64,000 bases of DNA, taken from the NCBI GenBank assembly GCA_024710405.1, contig JANJUV010000001.1, forward strand, positions 59,979 through 123,978, written 5' to 3'. The notes under the pieces were generated by a model. It saw nothing but the letters and a program-made list of their open reading frames with translations. It did no database searches and had not been told where the DNA came from. The translations under genes were made by a program, and so were the position numbers. The stretch comes from Bacteroidales bacterium (GTDB lineage Bacteria; Bacteroidota; Bacteroidia; Bacteroidales; F082). This document shows, piece after piece, positions 52,494-61,498 of the stretch. The stretch's first letter is position 1, and the number at the start of each line of letters is the position of its first letter.

Positions 52494-54149
52494 TCAATTT
52501 TCAACAATCACTTTGGCAACATAAAACTTCATTCCGGTGCTTATTCTCAGATGATACATACCCGGTGCTAAACCCGAAACATTCAGTATAGCAACATTCA
52601 AGCCACCAAAATCCTGTCTCATTACTGTTTTTCCCAACGTATTCAAAACTTCTACTTCCTCAATTCCTTCGCTCAGAATGATGTTGATTGCATCGCGTGC
52701 CGGGTTTGGGGAAACTTTCAACACTACCTTATTCTCATGAATTCCAACAGTGTAATTTACACAAACAAAATCAAACCAGGGAAGCCAATATGAATAACCT
52801 GGTCCCGATTCACAATAGTCCTCCCCGTTATCCCAAACACAAGTCACTTTGTAACAAAATAGTGTTGTCCAGGGAATACCTTCCAGGTCATCAAGAAAAG
52901 TGTACTCATATTGATTGGGCACATGCTCTACTGTGGAAAAGTATTCATATGGGTCATTATCAAGACTACGATAAATATTATACCTGAATCCCAAAGGTGG
53001 CTGCACATATCCAAAATCATCCATGAACAGTTGAATGTTCCAATTGTAGCTTAACGTAGGGGCAATCTCCGAAAGTGCATCCCATGTGCTGCCATCCAGG
53101 CTGATGAGGTCGCCATAACCTGTTACTGCGGGACCAGAATCAGTACCGGCCGGAAACTTTCCGGCAGGCTGCCCGATGATTTCATAACCGGCCCATAATT
53201 CGTGGTGCAGGTCAACAGCAATGGGGTTCTCCAAAACCAGTTCGTTCCATTGATCAGGGAGTGGGTTCGGAAGCAGATGGTTCACTAATAGAGTATCAGA
53301 TCCATCTAACTTCCAGATTTTAACAATAATGGATGTAAAACCATCATCCTGTAAATAAAACCTGAATTTGGTAATACTCGTATGCCGGTAATATTCAAGC
53401 ATCTCTGGTTCCCATCGGGCCGCTACCTGAAAACCACCACCAGAGGTTAGCCCTATTCCTGAGAAATTCTCATCTGCTCCGTAAAACATCCATTCAGCAA
53501 CAGGCAGCAATGCAGAAGGGGTGTTGAATCTCATAAACATTCCTTGAACCACATTTTGAAGGGTCACCTCTTCCGGCGGGTCGCAACTCCGGTAAATGTG
53601 GATGTTGTCAATAAACCAACCAACAATGTTGCCCGAATTCTCGTCTTCTGTCCTGAACCTGATGCGAAACACCTTGCCAAGGGCATTTTCGGTAATGTTG
53701 AATTTAAGTGCCTGCCAGTCAAAGCTCCCCTGATTCTTAACTTCATGTATTACAACCCATTCAATTGAATCAAAAACCTCAATAAAAAGCTGCTCCGTTC
53801 CAGTTTCAAAACGGTCGGTCAGTTTGAGGTCAAATTCGAACATGATGTTCCCAAAATCGAATTCCTCTGCAGATAACAAAGGACCGGCAAGCGTGCTGCC
53901 TCCCTGATAAATCACCGGATTCCAGTCGAACTCAGCACATGGATAGGGATTGCCATTCTGCCAGGTAACCTGCCAGTTCTCGCTGTCGGGAGTCCAGCTG
54001 TTTTGCTCAAAACCGCCCGAAGCGAAATCTTCATAGAAAGGCAAATTAAGTGTGTCGGGGTTGGAATAAACTGGCTGTGCAAGGATGGTGCTCAGGAAAA
54101 ACGATGCAATAAGCCTGATCTGTAATATGGCGCAACTGCTGGTTCTCAT
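52494..54149 (-). CDS. T9SS-secreted protein, paralogue B of a tandem pair
   Basis: A 551-residue protein of the same layout: signal peptide (about 1-29), jelly-roll domain (DFASGGFEQNSWTPDSENW type), a central region with SGPAVTGYGDLISLDG, a fibronectin-like stretch (RYNIYRSLDNDPYEYFSTVE), and a T9SS C-terminus (VSPNPARDAINIILSEGIEE ... KFYVAKVIVEN). The two copies share long identical stretches, for instance around the NIHIYR, AGTDxGPAVTGYGDLISL and VEHVPNQ segments; signal peptide and C-terminal ends differ most. 109 bases separate the copies. Confidence 0.8.
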   Translation of the reverse strand: MRTSSCAILQIRLIASFFLSTILAQPVYSNPDTLNLPFYEDFASGGFEQNSWTPDSENWQVTWQNGNPYPCAEFDWNPVIYQGGSTLAGPLLSAEEFDFGNIMFEFDLKLTDRFETGTEQLFIEVFDSIEWVVIHEVKNQGSFDWQALKFNITENALGKVFRIRFRTEDENSGNIVGWFIDNIHIYRSCDPPEEVTLQNVVQGMFMRFNTPSALLPVAEWMFYGADENFSGIGLTSGGGFQVAARWEPEMLEYYRHTSITKFRFYLQDDGFTSIIVKIWKLDGSDTLLVNHLLPNPLPDQWNELVLENPIAVDLHHELWAGYEIIGQPAGKFPAGTDSGPAVTGYGDLISLDGSTWDALSEIAPTLSYNWNIQLFMDDFGYVQPPLGFRYNIYRSLDNDPYEYFSTVEHVPNQYEYTFLDDLEGIPWTTLFCYKVTCVWDNGEDYCESGPGYSYWLPWFDFVCVNYTVGIHENKVVLKVSPNPARDAINIILSEGIEEVEVLNTLGKTVMRQDFGGLNVAILNVSGLAPGMYHLRISTGMKFYVAKVIVEN

Positions 54150-54483
54150 AATTTATAATTTTAAGGTTCAAAGTCACCCGCAATCGAACACCGTTCCAAG
54201 CCCCTCTGTCTGACACAACAATTAGCAACCTATTGCACGCACCGGTGTTATACACTTATGACAATTAAGCGCCCCCTAACCCCCACTCTGTGAATAAGTT
54301 TAACACACGCCAAGCCTTTTGCTTACAATTACGGGCATCTTGAATTTCTTAACTATACAACCAAACCCTCATTACACCTGCTTTTCTCATCTGCAGTTTG
54401 ACCAAAAGGCTAAAACGAACAATATTATGCGGTATTTAATGTTCAAATAGAGCATTTCTTAACTTTACGGCAACATTTGCCAA
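54150..54483. other. Non-coding gap between divergent genes
   Basis: No credible ORF. It contains a degenerate GC-rich motif, GCCCCCTAACCCCC (54271-54284), similar to the repeat beside the DUF559 gene, and an imperfect -7 (TAACTTTA, 54460-54467) for the SRPBCC gene. No RNA gene seen. Confidence 0.35.
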
Positions 54484-54984
54484 ATGACTGAAACGATGCA
54501 ACTCCAAAAGCACATGACGCTTGTGCACGAGGTGTCTGTTAATGCACCTTCTGACAAGGTGTGGAACTTTCTCATGAATATTGAAAAGAATTATACAGCC
54601 TGGCATCCAAGGGACCATATTCTGTTTCACTGGACAAAAGGATCAGCATGTGAAACCGGGACGCGCTTTTATGCCGAGCAGTATATGGTGGGAACGAAGG
54701 TCAAATACAACGGAACTATTACGGAATCAATACCCGGCCGGAAAATTACCATGACCTTTTCGTTTCCCCTGTCGTTAATTACTGATAAAATCGAAATGAT
54801 CATCGAGGACCATGGCTCGGCTACTGTCTTCAGACATATAACATACATGAAATTCAGATTGTTATCCAGAACCATATTTAAAAAGAGAAACATAGGGATG
54901 CTGCTTGATATGGATACCCACATCAATACAGAAGGGAAAAACATGAAGAATATCCTGGAAAATAAAATGCAACAAGAAGCATAA
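54484..54984 (+). CDS. SRPBCC (START/Bet v1-like) family protein
   Basis: A 166-residue protein. The lipid/ligand-binding SRPBCC fold is indicated by HEVSVNAPSDKVWNFLMNIE at the N-terminus, then GTRFYAEQYMVGTKVKYNGTITE, ESIPGRKITMTFSFPL and EDHGSATVFRHITYM, ending in a C-terminal helix LDMDTHINTEGKNMKNILENKM. These proteins bind hydrophobic ligands or act as cyclases and transporters; the ligand is unknown. It is monocistronic, ahead of the pyrimidine genes, with no link evident. Confidence 0.7.
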   Translation: MTETMQLQKHMTLVHEVSVNAPSDKVWNFLMNIEKNYTAWHPRDHILFHWTKGSACETGTRFYAEQYMVGTKVKYNGTITESIPGRKITMTFSFPLSLITDKIEMIIEDHGSATVFRHITYMKFRLLSRTIFKKRNIGMLLDMDTHINTEGKNMKNILENKMQQEA

Positions 54985-55145
54985 ACAAAAACAAACCAGC
55001 TAAAACAAATGTTATCAGCATGTTAATCAAATGAAAAACTTCTTTCCCTTCGTGTTTTCTATAACATCTTAGCCCTAAACGTTTCGTTTCCACACTTTCT
55101 CATAACTTGTGAATAACTTGATGGCCACCTCAAAGGCTGTAAAAC

Positions 55146-55153
55146 TATCTTTG
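55146..55153 (+). promoter_or_regulatory. Bacteroidota -7 element of the carAB transcript
   Basis: TATCTTTG, perfect TAnnTTTG, 22 bases before the leader ORF start at 55175 and 132 bases before carA. Confidence 0.6.
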
Positions 55154-55174
55154 CAGGCAAACAACCACGCTGCA

Positions 55175-55288
55175 ATGACCTTTCTCAATGCCGATAACCG
55201 CGCCTTTTCCTGCCCTGACTTTTTTTATGGTTGTTTGATTTGTGGCGGCATTGGCCGTCTTTTTTTTACCCATAACTTTACCGTATGA
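55175..55288 (+). CDS. carA leader peptide ORF (37 aa) spanning an attenuator
   Basis: ATG 55175 opens a 37-codon frame, starting MTFLNADNRAFSCPDFFYG, with the stop TGA at 55286-55288 overlapping the carA ATG (55285-55287) as ATGA. It begins right after the -7 element at 55146-55153, contains a T7 run (55220-55226) and runs through the terminator hairpin 55244-55259 and its T-tract. The layout matches the enteric pyrL leader of pyrBI, in which ribosomes close behind RNA polymerase prevent termination when UTP is low. Translation of this ORF is inferred; the coding signal is weak at 37 codons. Confidence 0.6.
   Translation: MTFLNADNRAFSCPDFFYGCLICGGIGRLFFTHNFTV
55244..55267 (+). terminator. 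Attenuator (intrinsic terminator) in the carA leader
   Basis: GGCGGC (55244-55249) pairs with GGCCGTC's 3' part (55254-55259, one G-U), loop ATTG, then eight T (55260-55267). It lies 17 bases before the carA ATG and inside the leader ORF. The 3' arm and T-run, GCCGTCTTTTTTT, are identical to those before pyrB. Confidence 0.8.
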
Positions 55289-56370
55289 AATACCAACATT
55301 TTCGGAAAGCAAGCCTGGTACTGGAAGAGGGTAGCCGATTCGAGGGATTCTCCTTCGGCTACGAAGCCCCTGTTTCGGGCGAAATTGTTTTCAATACCGC
55401 CATGACCGGCTATCCCGAAAGCCTTACCGACCCCTCCTACCGTGGACAAATCATCGTGCTCACCTACCCTTCCATCGGCAATTACGGTGTGCCGCGAAAA
55501 TCGGTCGAAGACGGCATGTTGAAGTTCTTCGAATCGGACCACATCCATGCCCGTGCCCTGGTCATTGCCGACTATTCAACCTCATTCAATCATTGGAATG
55601 CCGAGAAAAGCCTCGGCCAATGGCTCAAAGAAGAGAAAGTGCCGGGATTATTTGGCATCGACACGCGTGAACTGACAAAAATCATCAGGCAGAAAGGGAC
55701 GATGCTGGCAAAAATTGTGTTTGAAAACGATATTGACTTTGACAATCCTGATCTTGGCCACCTCGTGGATCAGGTGAGCCAGCGCCAACGCACGGAATAT
55801 GGTCATGGCAAACACCGTATATTGCTGGTTGACTGCGGTGTAAAGAGCAACATCATCCGATGCCTGCTCGATTACGACACCACGGTGATCAGGGTTCCAT
55901 GGAATTACGATTTTCACAACGAAGACTTTGATGGCCTTTTTATCTCCAACGGCCCCGGCGACCCGGTGCGCTGCACCGAAACCATCGAAAACCTAAAAAC
56001 TTCACTCACACACAACTACCCCATATTCGGTATTTGCCTTGGCCACCAACTAATGGCACTTGCCGCCGGAGCCGAGACCTACAAACTTGGTTTTGGTCAC
56101 CGAAGCCACAACCAGCCGGTGATCGAGAATGGCACTTCACATGCCTACCTCACCTCACAAAATCATGGTTATGCCGTTAAAACCGATTCCATCCCCGGCG
56201 ACTGGAAACCCTATTTCACCAACCTGAACGACAACAGCAACGAAGGGCTGAAGCACCTTACCAAACCCTGGTTCACCACACAGTTTCATCCCGAAGCATC
56301 AAGCGGGCCAACGGATACGGCATTCCTATTTTCACACTTCATCAAGGCAATCGAATCATGCAAAAAATAA
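55285..56370 (+). CDS. carA: Carbamoyl-phosphate synthase small subunit
   Basis: A 361-residue glutaminase subunit that feeds ammonia to CarB for carbamoyl phosphate. The N-terminal domain (ASLVLEEGSRFEGFSFGYEA, GEIVFNTAMTGYPESLTDPSYRGQI) is followed by a class I amidotransferase domain with SNGPGDP, the nucleophile Cys in FGICLGHQLMALAAG, and the His/Glu pair in FHPEAS. Length is normal. It overlaps carB by 13 bases, and its expression is likely controlled by the upstream leader/attenuator and the -7 promoter. Confidence 0.96.
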   Translation: MKYQHFRKASLVLEEGSRFEGFSFGYEAPVSGEIVFNTAMTGYPESLTDPSYRGQIIVLTYPSIGNYGVPRKSVEDGMLKFFESDHIHARALVIADYSTSFNHWNAEKSLGQWLKEEKVPGLFGIDTRELTKIIRQKGTMLAKIVFENDIDFDNPDLGHLVDQVSQRQRTEYGHGKHRILLVDCGVKSNIIRCLLDYDTTVIRVPWNYDFHNEDFDGLFISNGPGDPVRCTETIENLKTSLTHNYPIFGICLGHQLMALAAGAETYKLGFGHRSHNQPVIENGTSHAYLTSQNHGYAVKTDSIPGDWKPYFTNLNDNSNEGLKHLTKPWFTTQFHPEASSGPTDTAFLFSHFIKAIESCKK

Positions 56371-59300
56371 ACAAGGTATTGGTGCTCGGCTCGGGGGCAC
56401 TGAAAATCGGTGAGGCCGGCGAATTCGACTACAGCGGATCGCAGGCGCTCAAGGCACTCAAGGAAGAAAACATCCGCACCGTGTTGGTAAATCCGAACAT
56501 TGCAACGGTTCAAACATCCGACGATGTGGCCGATGTGGTTTATTTTCTGCCTGTTACACCTTATTTTGTTGAACGGATCATTGAAAAAGAAAAACCCGAC
56601 GGCATACTGCTCGCTTTTGGCGGACAAACAGCCCTGAACTGCGGGGTAAAACTTTTTCAAAGCGGCGTGTTACAAAAACACAACGTAAAGGTCCTTGGAA
56701 CACCGGTTGAGTCTATCATCGAAACCGAAGACAGGGAGAAATTCGCACAATTATTAGACGGTATCCGCATTAGAACCCCTCGATCCCTTGCTGTAACATC
56801 TGTAAATGAAGCACTGGAAGCCTCCAAAATCATTGGTTTTCCTGTCATCGTCAGGGCGGCTTACACGCTGGGTGGTCAGGGCAGTGGGTTTTGTAATAAT
56901 GTAACTGAGTTGAAAATCCTGGCTGAAAACGCCTTCAATTATTCAGGGCAGATCCTGGTCGAGGAATCCCTGCGCGGATGGAAAGAAGTTGAATATGAAG
57001 TAGTACGCGATGCCTACGACAATTGCATTACCGTATGCAATATGGAAAATTTCGATCCGTTGGGAATCCACACCGGCGAAAGCATCGTGATCGCTCCTTC
57101 ACAAACCCTCACCAACAGCGAATACCATAAACTTCGCAAACTATCCATCGCTATTGCCCGAAGAGTAGGGATTGTAGGCGAATGCAATGTTCAATACGCC
57201 CTTGATCCCGAATCGGAAGACTACCGCGTTATCGAGGTAAACGCCCGGCTTTCACGATCGAGTGCGCTGGCCAGCAAGGCAACAGGCTACCCTCTGGCTT
57301 TTGTGGCCGCCAAACTTGCCCTGGGATTTGGATTGCATGAACTCAAAAACAATGTCACCAAAACGACGAGTGCATTTTTTGAGCCCGCGCTGGATTATAT
57401 GGTCTGCAAGATACCCCGCTGGGACCTGAATAAGTTCGATGGCGTTTCAAAAGAAATCGGCTCAAGCATGAAGAGCGTTGGCGAAGTAATGGCTATCGGT
57501 CGCAGTTTCGAGGAGGCCATACAGAAAGGGCTGCGGATGATCGGGATGGGGATGCATGGCTTTGCTGCCAACAAGGAACTTGTAATCAATAATCTGGTCG
57601 AATCCCTGTCGAATCCTACAGATAAACGAATTTTTGTCATAGCAGAAGCTTTCAAACAAGGCATGACTGTTGAAGAGGTTTTTCAACTCACCCGGATCGA
57701 CCGGTGGTTTCTCGAAAAACTGATGAATATCCACTTGTTCGGTGAAGAAATGAGCGGCTTTGATGCAATCGATGCATTGCCCGACGAATTGCTTCTCGAG
57801 GCCAAACAGATGGGATTCAGCGATTTTCAGATCGCCCGCCTTGTCTTGAAAAATCCGGAAGCAGGCCGTACCGACGAAGAAATCATGCAGGTAAGAAACT
57901 ACCGCAAATCACGGAATATCGTTCCCTATGTAAAACAAATTGACACCCTCGCTGCCGAACATCCTGCGCTTACCAACTATCTTTACCTCTCCTATCATGG
58001 CAATTTTCATGATATTCAGTGGGAAAACGACAACAAGTCAGTCATCGTGCTGGGTTCAGGGGCTTACCGTATCGGCAGCAGCGTAGAATTCGACTGGTCG
58101 GGGGTTAATGCGTTGAAAACCATTAGCAAATGTGGTTACCGTTCGGTGATGATCAACTACAATCCCGAAACAGTGAGCACCGATTACGATGTGTGCGACA
58201 GGCTTTATTTTGACGAACTGAGTTTTGAAAGAACCCTTGATATTGCAGAACTCGAAAATCCCCTCGGCATCGTGGTTTCGACCGGTGGACAAATCCCCAA
58301 CAACCTCGCCATGAGGCTCCATCACGAGCATTTCAACATACTGGGCACATCGCCGCTCTCGATCGACAGGGCCGAAAACCGCCATAAATTTTCCGCCATG
58401 CTCGACAAAATTGGTGTTGATCAGCCCGAATGGCAGGAGCTCTCCAACACCCATGATGTGGTGCTGTTCACCAGAAAAGTTGGCTTCCCGGTGCTGGTGC
58501 GGCCCTCCTATGTTCTTTCCGGCGCAGCCATGAACATCGTTTCCAATGAGGGCGAACTGGTTCACTTCCTCGAAATGGCTACAGAAGTATCAAAACAATA
58601 TCCGGTGGTTGTTTCCAAATTTCTCACCGATGCCAAGGAAATTGAAATGGATGCTGTGGCTGATGCCGGAAAAATAATCGTTTACGCCATCTCGGAACAC
58701 ATCGAATTTGCCGGAGTGCATTCGGGCGATGCCACCATCATGTTTCCTCCGCAAAAGGTGTATGTGGAAACCATAAGAAGGATAAAGAAGATAAGCCGTG
58801 AAATTGCCGAAGAATTGCAGATCAGTGGCCCGTTCAACATACAGTTCCTGGCCAAAGACAATGATGTGAAGGTGATCGAATGCAATTTGCGTGCTTCCCG
58901 AAGTTTGCCTTTTGTGTCCAAGATACTGAAAACCAATTTCATCGACTACGCCACCCGCATTATGCTGGGCGAAAAAGTAGAAAAACCCAATAAATCCTCT
59001 TTCGAAATAGACCATATCGGGGTGAAAGCCTCACAATTTTCATTCTCGCGCCTGAGCATGGCCGATCCTGTGCTGGGTGTCGAAATGGCTTCAACAGGCG
59101 AAGTAGGCTGCATCGGTGACGATTACTACGAAGCCATCCTGAAAGCTATGCTGGCAGTGGGCTACATCATCCCCGAAAAAGCCGTGTTGATCTCTTCCGG
59201 TCCGATGCGATCCAAAACCGAACTCATCGAAAGTGCCAGACTGTTAACAATCAAAGGACTGCCTATTTACGCCACCAGGGGAACCCATGACTTTTATGCT

Positions 59301-59576
59301 GGCAATGGCATTGAAACCACCATGGTCAACTGGCCCGATGTGGATGCCAAACCCAATGTAATCGACCTGCTTCGCAACAAAACCGTTGATCTGGTCATCA
59401 ATATTCCCAAAAACCTGAGTCGCGAAGAATTGCACAACGATTACCTCATCCGGCGCACGGCCATCGACTTCAACATTCCGTTGATTACCAATGCACGGCT
59501 TGCCAGTGCTTTTGTTTACGCGATTTCGAAATACACCCTCAATAATTTGAAAATCAAAAGCTGGGATGAGTATTAA
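56358..59576 (+). CDS. carB: Carbamoyl-phosphate synthase large subunit
   Basis: A 1072-residue enzyme made of two homologous ATP-grasp halves, an oligomerisation domain between them (about 400-550), and a C-terminal allosteric MGS-like domain (about 940-1072, VLISSGPMRSKTELIESARLL). Repeats of the nucleotide site appear as VLVLGSGALKIGEAGEFDYSG near residue 10 and VIVLGSGAYRIGSSVEFDWSG near 560; ATP-grasp signatures are VRAAYTLGGQGSGF and VRPSYVLSGAAMNIV. It makes carbamoyl phosphate for pyrimidines and arginine. Full length. The C-terminal domain usually senses UMP/IMP or ornithine. Confidence 0.97.
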   Translation: MQKINKVLVLGSGALKIGEAGEFDYSGSQALKALKEENIRTVLVNPNIATVQTSDDVADVVYFLPVTPYFVERIIEKEKPDGILLAFGGQTALNCGVKLFQSGVLQKHNVKVLGTPVESIIETEDREKFAQLLDGIRIRTPRSLAVTSVNEALEASKIIGFPVIVRAAYTLGGQGSGFCNNVTELKILAENAFNYSGQILVEESLRGWKEVEYEVVRDAYDNCITVCNMENFDPLGIHTGESIVIAPSQTLTNSEYHKLRKLSIAIARRVGIVGECNVQYALDPESEDYRVIEVNARLSRSSALASKATGYPLAFVAAKLALGFGLHELKNNVTKTTSAFFEPALDYMVCKIPRWDLNKFDGVSKEIGSSMKSVGEVMAIGRSFEEAIQKGLRMIGMGMHGFAANKELVINNLVESLSNPTDKRIFVIAEAFKQGMTVEEVFQLTRIDRWFLEKLMNIHLFGEEMSGFDAIDALPDELLLEAKQMGFSDFQIARLVLKNPEAGRTDEEIMQVRNYRKSRNIVPYVKQIDTLAAEHPALTNYLYLSYHGNFHDIQWENDNKSVIVLGSGAYRIGSSVEFDWSGVNALKTISKCGYRSVMINYNPETVSTDYDVCDRLYFDELSFERTLDIAELENPLGIVVSTGGQIPNNLAMRLHHEHFNILGTSPLSIDRAENRHKFSAMLDKIGVDQPEWQELSNTHDVVLFTRKVGFPVLVRPSYVLSGAAMNIVSNEGELVHFLEMATEVSKQYPVVVSKFLTDAKEIEMDAVADAGKIIVYAISEHIEFAGVHSGDATIMFPPQKVYVETIRRIKKISREIAEELQISGPFNIQFLAKDNDVKVIECNLRASRSLPFVSKILKTNFIDYATRIMLGEKVEKPNKSSFEIDHIGVKASQFSFSRLSMADPVLGVEMASTGEVGCIGDDYYEAILKAMLAVGYIIPEKAVLISSGPMRSKTELIESARLLTIKGLPIYATRGTHDFYAGNGIETTMVNWPDVDAKPNVIDLLRNKTVDLVINIPKNLSREELHNDYLIRRTAIDFNIPLITNARLASAFVYAISKYTLNNLKIKSWDEY

Positions 59577-59666
59577 TATCCTGCTTACTGTACCCAATGA
59601 TGTTTTTTGTTGACAAGATCAGGATTATTGTGCATAAGTTACTAAAACAAGTATGATTCTATACTT

Positions 59667-59674
59667 TATTTTTG
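59667..59674 (+). promoter_or_regulatory. Bacteroidota -7 element of the pyrBI transcript
   Basis: TATTTTTG, perfect TAnnTTTG, 29 bases before the leader ORF and about 190 bases before pyrB; no clear -33. Confidence 0.55.
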
Positions 59675-59702
59675 TACTCCGGAACTTTGCAACTTATCCA
59701 GC

Positions 59703-59894
59703 ATGAAACATAGCGGCAAATCACCGGTCTTCTTGTTAACCAGTAGTTCATCATTGGTCGTATTGGCCATTTCAGATATTCCAACAGACGGCCTGAGCCG
59801 TCTTTTTTTATACCCTTTCTCTGCTCGAATCAAAACATCTATCTATAAACCAAATATTTACCTTCATGAAGAACAGGAGTCTTGTTTCTATTAA
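59703..59894 (+). CDS. pyrB leader ORF (63 aa) spanning an attenuator
   Basis: ATG 59703 opens a 63-codon frame ([20 protein letters not shown] start) that runs through the terminator 59786-59809 and ends 29 bases inside pyrB in another frame. As in the carA leader, the hairpin and T-tract are read as codons (...LSRLFLY here, ...GRLFFT there). A U-rich stretch (59728-59737) precedes the hairpin by about 50 bases, weaker than at carA. Function as a leader peptide is inferred. A short ORF of this size could occur by chance. Confidence 0.5.
   Translation: MKHSGKSPVFLLTSSSSLVVLAISDIPTDGLSRLFLYPFSARIKTSIYKPNIYLHEEQESCFY
59786..59809 (+). terminator. Attenuator (intrinsic terminator) in the pyrB leader
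   Basis: AGACGGC (59786-59792) pairs with GCCGTCT (59797-59803), loop CTGA, followed by a T-run to 59809. It lies 56 bases before the pyrB ATG. Its 3' arm matches that of the carA attenuator. Confidence 0.82.
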
Positions 59895-60774
59895 TGATTT
59901 CACAAAGGAAGAGATCATTAAAATTCTCGACCTGGCCGAAAGTTTCGAAAAAAACCCAAGGCAAAATATACTCAATGGCAAAGTGATTGCCTCGTTGTTT
60001 TTCGAGCCATCCACTCGCACAAGGCTCAGTTTCGAGAGCGCTGTGCAGCAATTAGGCGGCAGCATCATTGGCTTTGCCAGTGCAGCCACATCAAGTGTTC
60101 AAAAGGGTGAAACACTGAAAGATACCATCCTTACTGTAAGCAATTATTCCGACCTGATCGTGATGCGACATCATGTTGATGGGTCGGCCCGCTATGCCAG
60201 CGAAGTGGCTTCGGTGCCAATAATCAATGCAGGTGACGGCGCCAACCAGCACCCTACCCAATGCTTGCTCGATTTGTATTCGATCCGCAAAACCCAGGGC
60301 ACGCTCGACAACCTCGATATAGCCTTTGTTGGTGACCTGAAATATGGCCGCACGGTTCATAGCCTGACGATTGCTCTTACAATGTTTAATACCCGCTTTC
60401 ACCTTGTGTCTCCTCCCGAACTCAAACTTCCCAGCGCCGTAAAACGACATATTAAGGAAGCTAATTTGCAGTATGAACAATATACTGATTTCATGGATGT
60501 TATGCCAAAATGCGATATAATCTATATGACCCGTATTCAACGCGAACGTTTCCCTGATCCTCTTGATTATGAAAAGGTTAAAAATGCCTATATCCTCCAA
60601 AACCAAATGCTCACCGGCAGCAAGGATAAACTGAAAGTGCTTCATCCACTGCCACGTGTAAACGAAATTACCACCGATGTGGACAGCAACCCCAAAGCCT
60701 ACTACTTCGAACAGGCACTGAACGGCGTTTACGTACGACAGGCACTGGTAGCATCAATCCTTGGACTGGCTTAA
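59866..60774 (+). CDS. pyrB: Aspartate carbamoyltransferase catalytic subunit
   Basis: A 302-residue enzyme that transfers the carbamoyl group to aspartate, the committed step of pyrimidine synthesis. The carbamoyl-phosphate motif [20 protein letters not shown] (about 46-65) is intact, followed by [18 protein letters not shown] (with the conserved Lys) and [18 protein letters not shown]. The aspartate domain includes [12 protein letters not shown] and [14 protein letters not shown]. It is 24 bases before pyrI, which supplies the regulatory chain. Preceded by a leader ORF and terminator. Confidence 0.96.
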   Translation: MKNRSLVSINDFTKEEIIKILDLAESFEKNPRQNILNGKVIASLFFEPSTRTRLSFESAVQQLGGSIIGFASAATSSVQKGETLKDTILTVSNYSDLIVMRHHVDGSARYASEVASVPIINAGDGANQHPTQCLLDLYSIRKTQGTLDNLDIAFVGDLKYGRTVHSLTIALTMFNTRFHLVSPPELKLPSAVKRHIKEANLQYEQYTDFMDVMPKCDIIYMTRIQRERFPDPLDYEKVKNAYILQNQMLTGSKDKLKVLHPLPRVNEITTDVDSNPKAYYFEQALNGVYVRQALVASILGLA

Positions 60775-60798
60775 TGTTGAAAATTAAATCTAAAGAAA

Positions 60799-61266
60799 AT
60801 GAGCAACAAAAGAAAAGAGCTGATCGTGTCAGCCATCGAAAACGGAACAGTTATTGACCACATCCCTGCCGAAAGTGTTTTTCAGGTAATCCGCATACTC
60901 GGACTCGATAAAACAGATAAACAAGTATATTTCGGCATCAACCTCGAAAGCAAAAAATTCGGAACAAAAGGCATCATCAAAATCAGCGAAAAATATTTTG
61001 AAAACGTTGAAGTCAACAAGATAGCACTTGTTGCTCCATCAGCCACCATGATCGAAATCCGCGATTTTGAGGTTGTCAGTAAAAATAATGTCAAAATACC
61101 CGAAACCATTGAGAAAATCGTCAAGTGCTTCAATCCGAATTGCATCACTAACCACGAACAGGTTGAAACAAAATTCAGGGTGTTTTATGATGAAAATAAC
61201 GACCTGAAACTCGCCTGCCGTTACTGCGAAAAGAATACCTCACGGGCAAACGTAGTGTTCTTGTAG
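60799..61266 (+). CDS. pyrI: Aspartate carbamoyltransferase regulatory subunit
   Basis: A 155-residue regulatory chain. The nucleotide-binding N-terminal domain (about 1-100: IENGTVIDHIPAESVFQVIRIL, VYFGINLESKKFGTKGIIKI) is followed by a zinc domain with four cysteines (CFNPNCITNHE ... CRYCEKN) that joins it to the catalytic subunit. ATP/CTP/UTP feedback is expected from the family. The operon order pyrBI is as in enterics and other Bacteroidota. Confidence 0.95.
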   Translation: MSNKRKELIVSAIENGTVIDHIPAESVFQVIRILGLDKTDKQVYFGINLESKKFGTKGIIKISEKYFENVEVNKIALVAPSATMIEIRDFEVVSKNNVKIPETIEKIVKCFNPNCITNHEQVETKFRVFYDENNDLKLACRYCEKNTSRANVVFL

Positions 61267-61434
61267 AATTTAATCAAACAAAATTAAGCCATTTGATCAC
61301 AGTTTTGTAGGCCGTGAAAGGATTTCCTTTCATTTCGTTTTCGCAAATATTCTTAGAGTTAGCAAACATTTTGTGCAAGAGCATGTTAATGAAGATGATA
61401 CTTTCGAGGAATACTTTAAAATAAGTAATTTAAT

Positions 61435-61464
61435 AAATTTGTTCGCCCGACAACATATCGGGCA
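61435..61464 (+). promoter_or_regulatory. Bacteroidota -7 element and adjoining hairpin
   Basis: TAAATTTG (61435-61442) is a perfect -7. GCCCGA (61446-61451) pairs with TCGGGC (61459-61464) just after it, near the expected transcription start, so it would form a 5'-end hairpin on the mRNA of the AlbA_2-domain gene. Confidence 0.45.
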
Positions 61465-61498
61465 TGAATTTGTTTTAAGGAAGCAATCATAAACCAGC

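Noticed and set aside
55100..55290. PyrR-binding anti-antiterminator in the carA leader
   Set aside because: No convincing PyrR loop sequence is visible; the leader ORF/terminator layout explains the region better.
58056..58565. 169-codon minus-strand ORF inside carB
   Set aside because: Antisense to the carB nucleotide-binding site; no motif.
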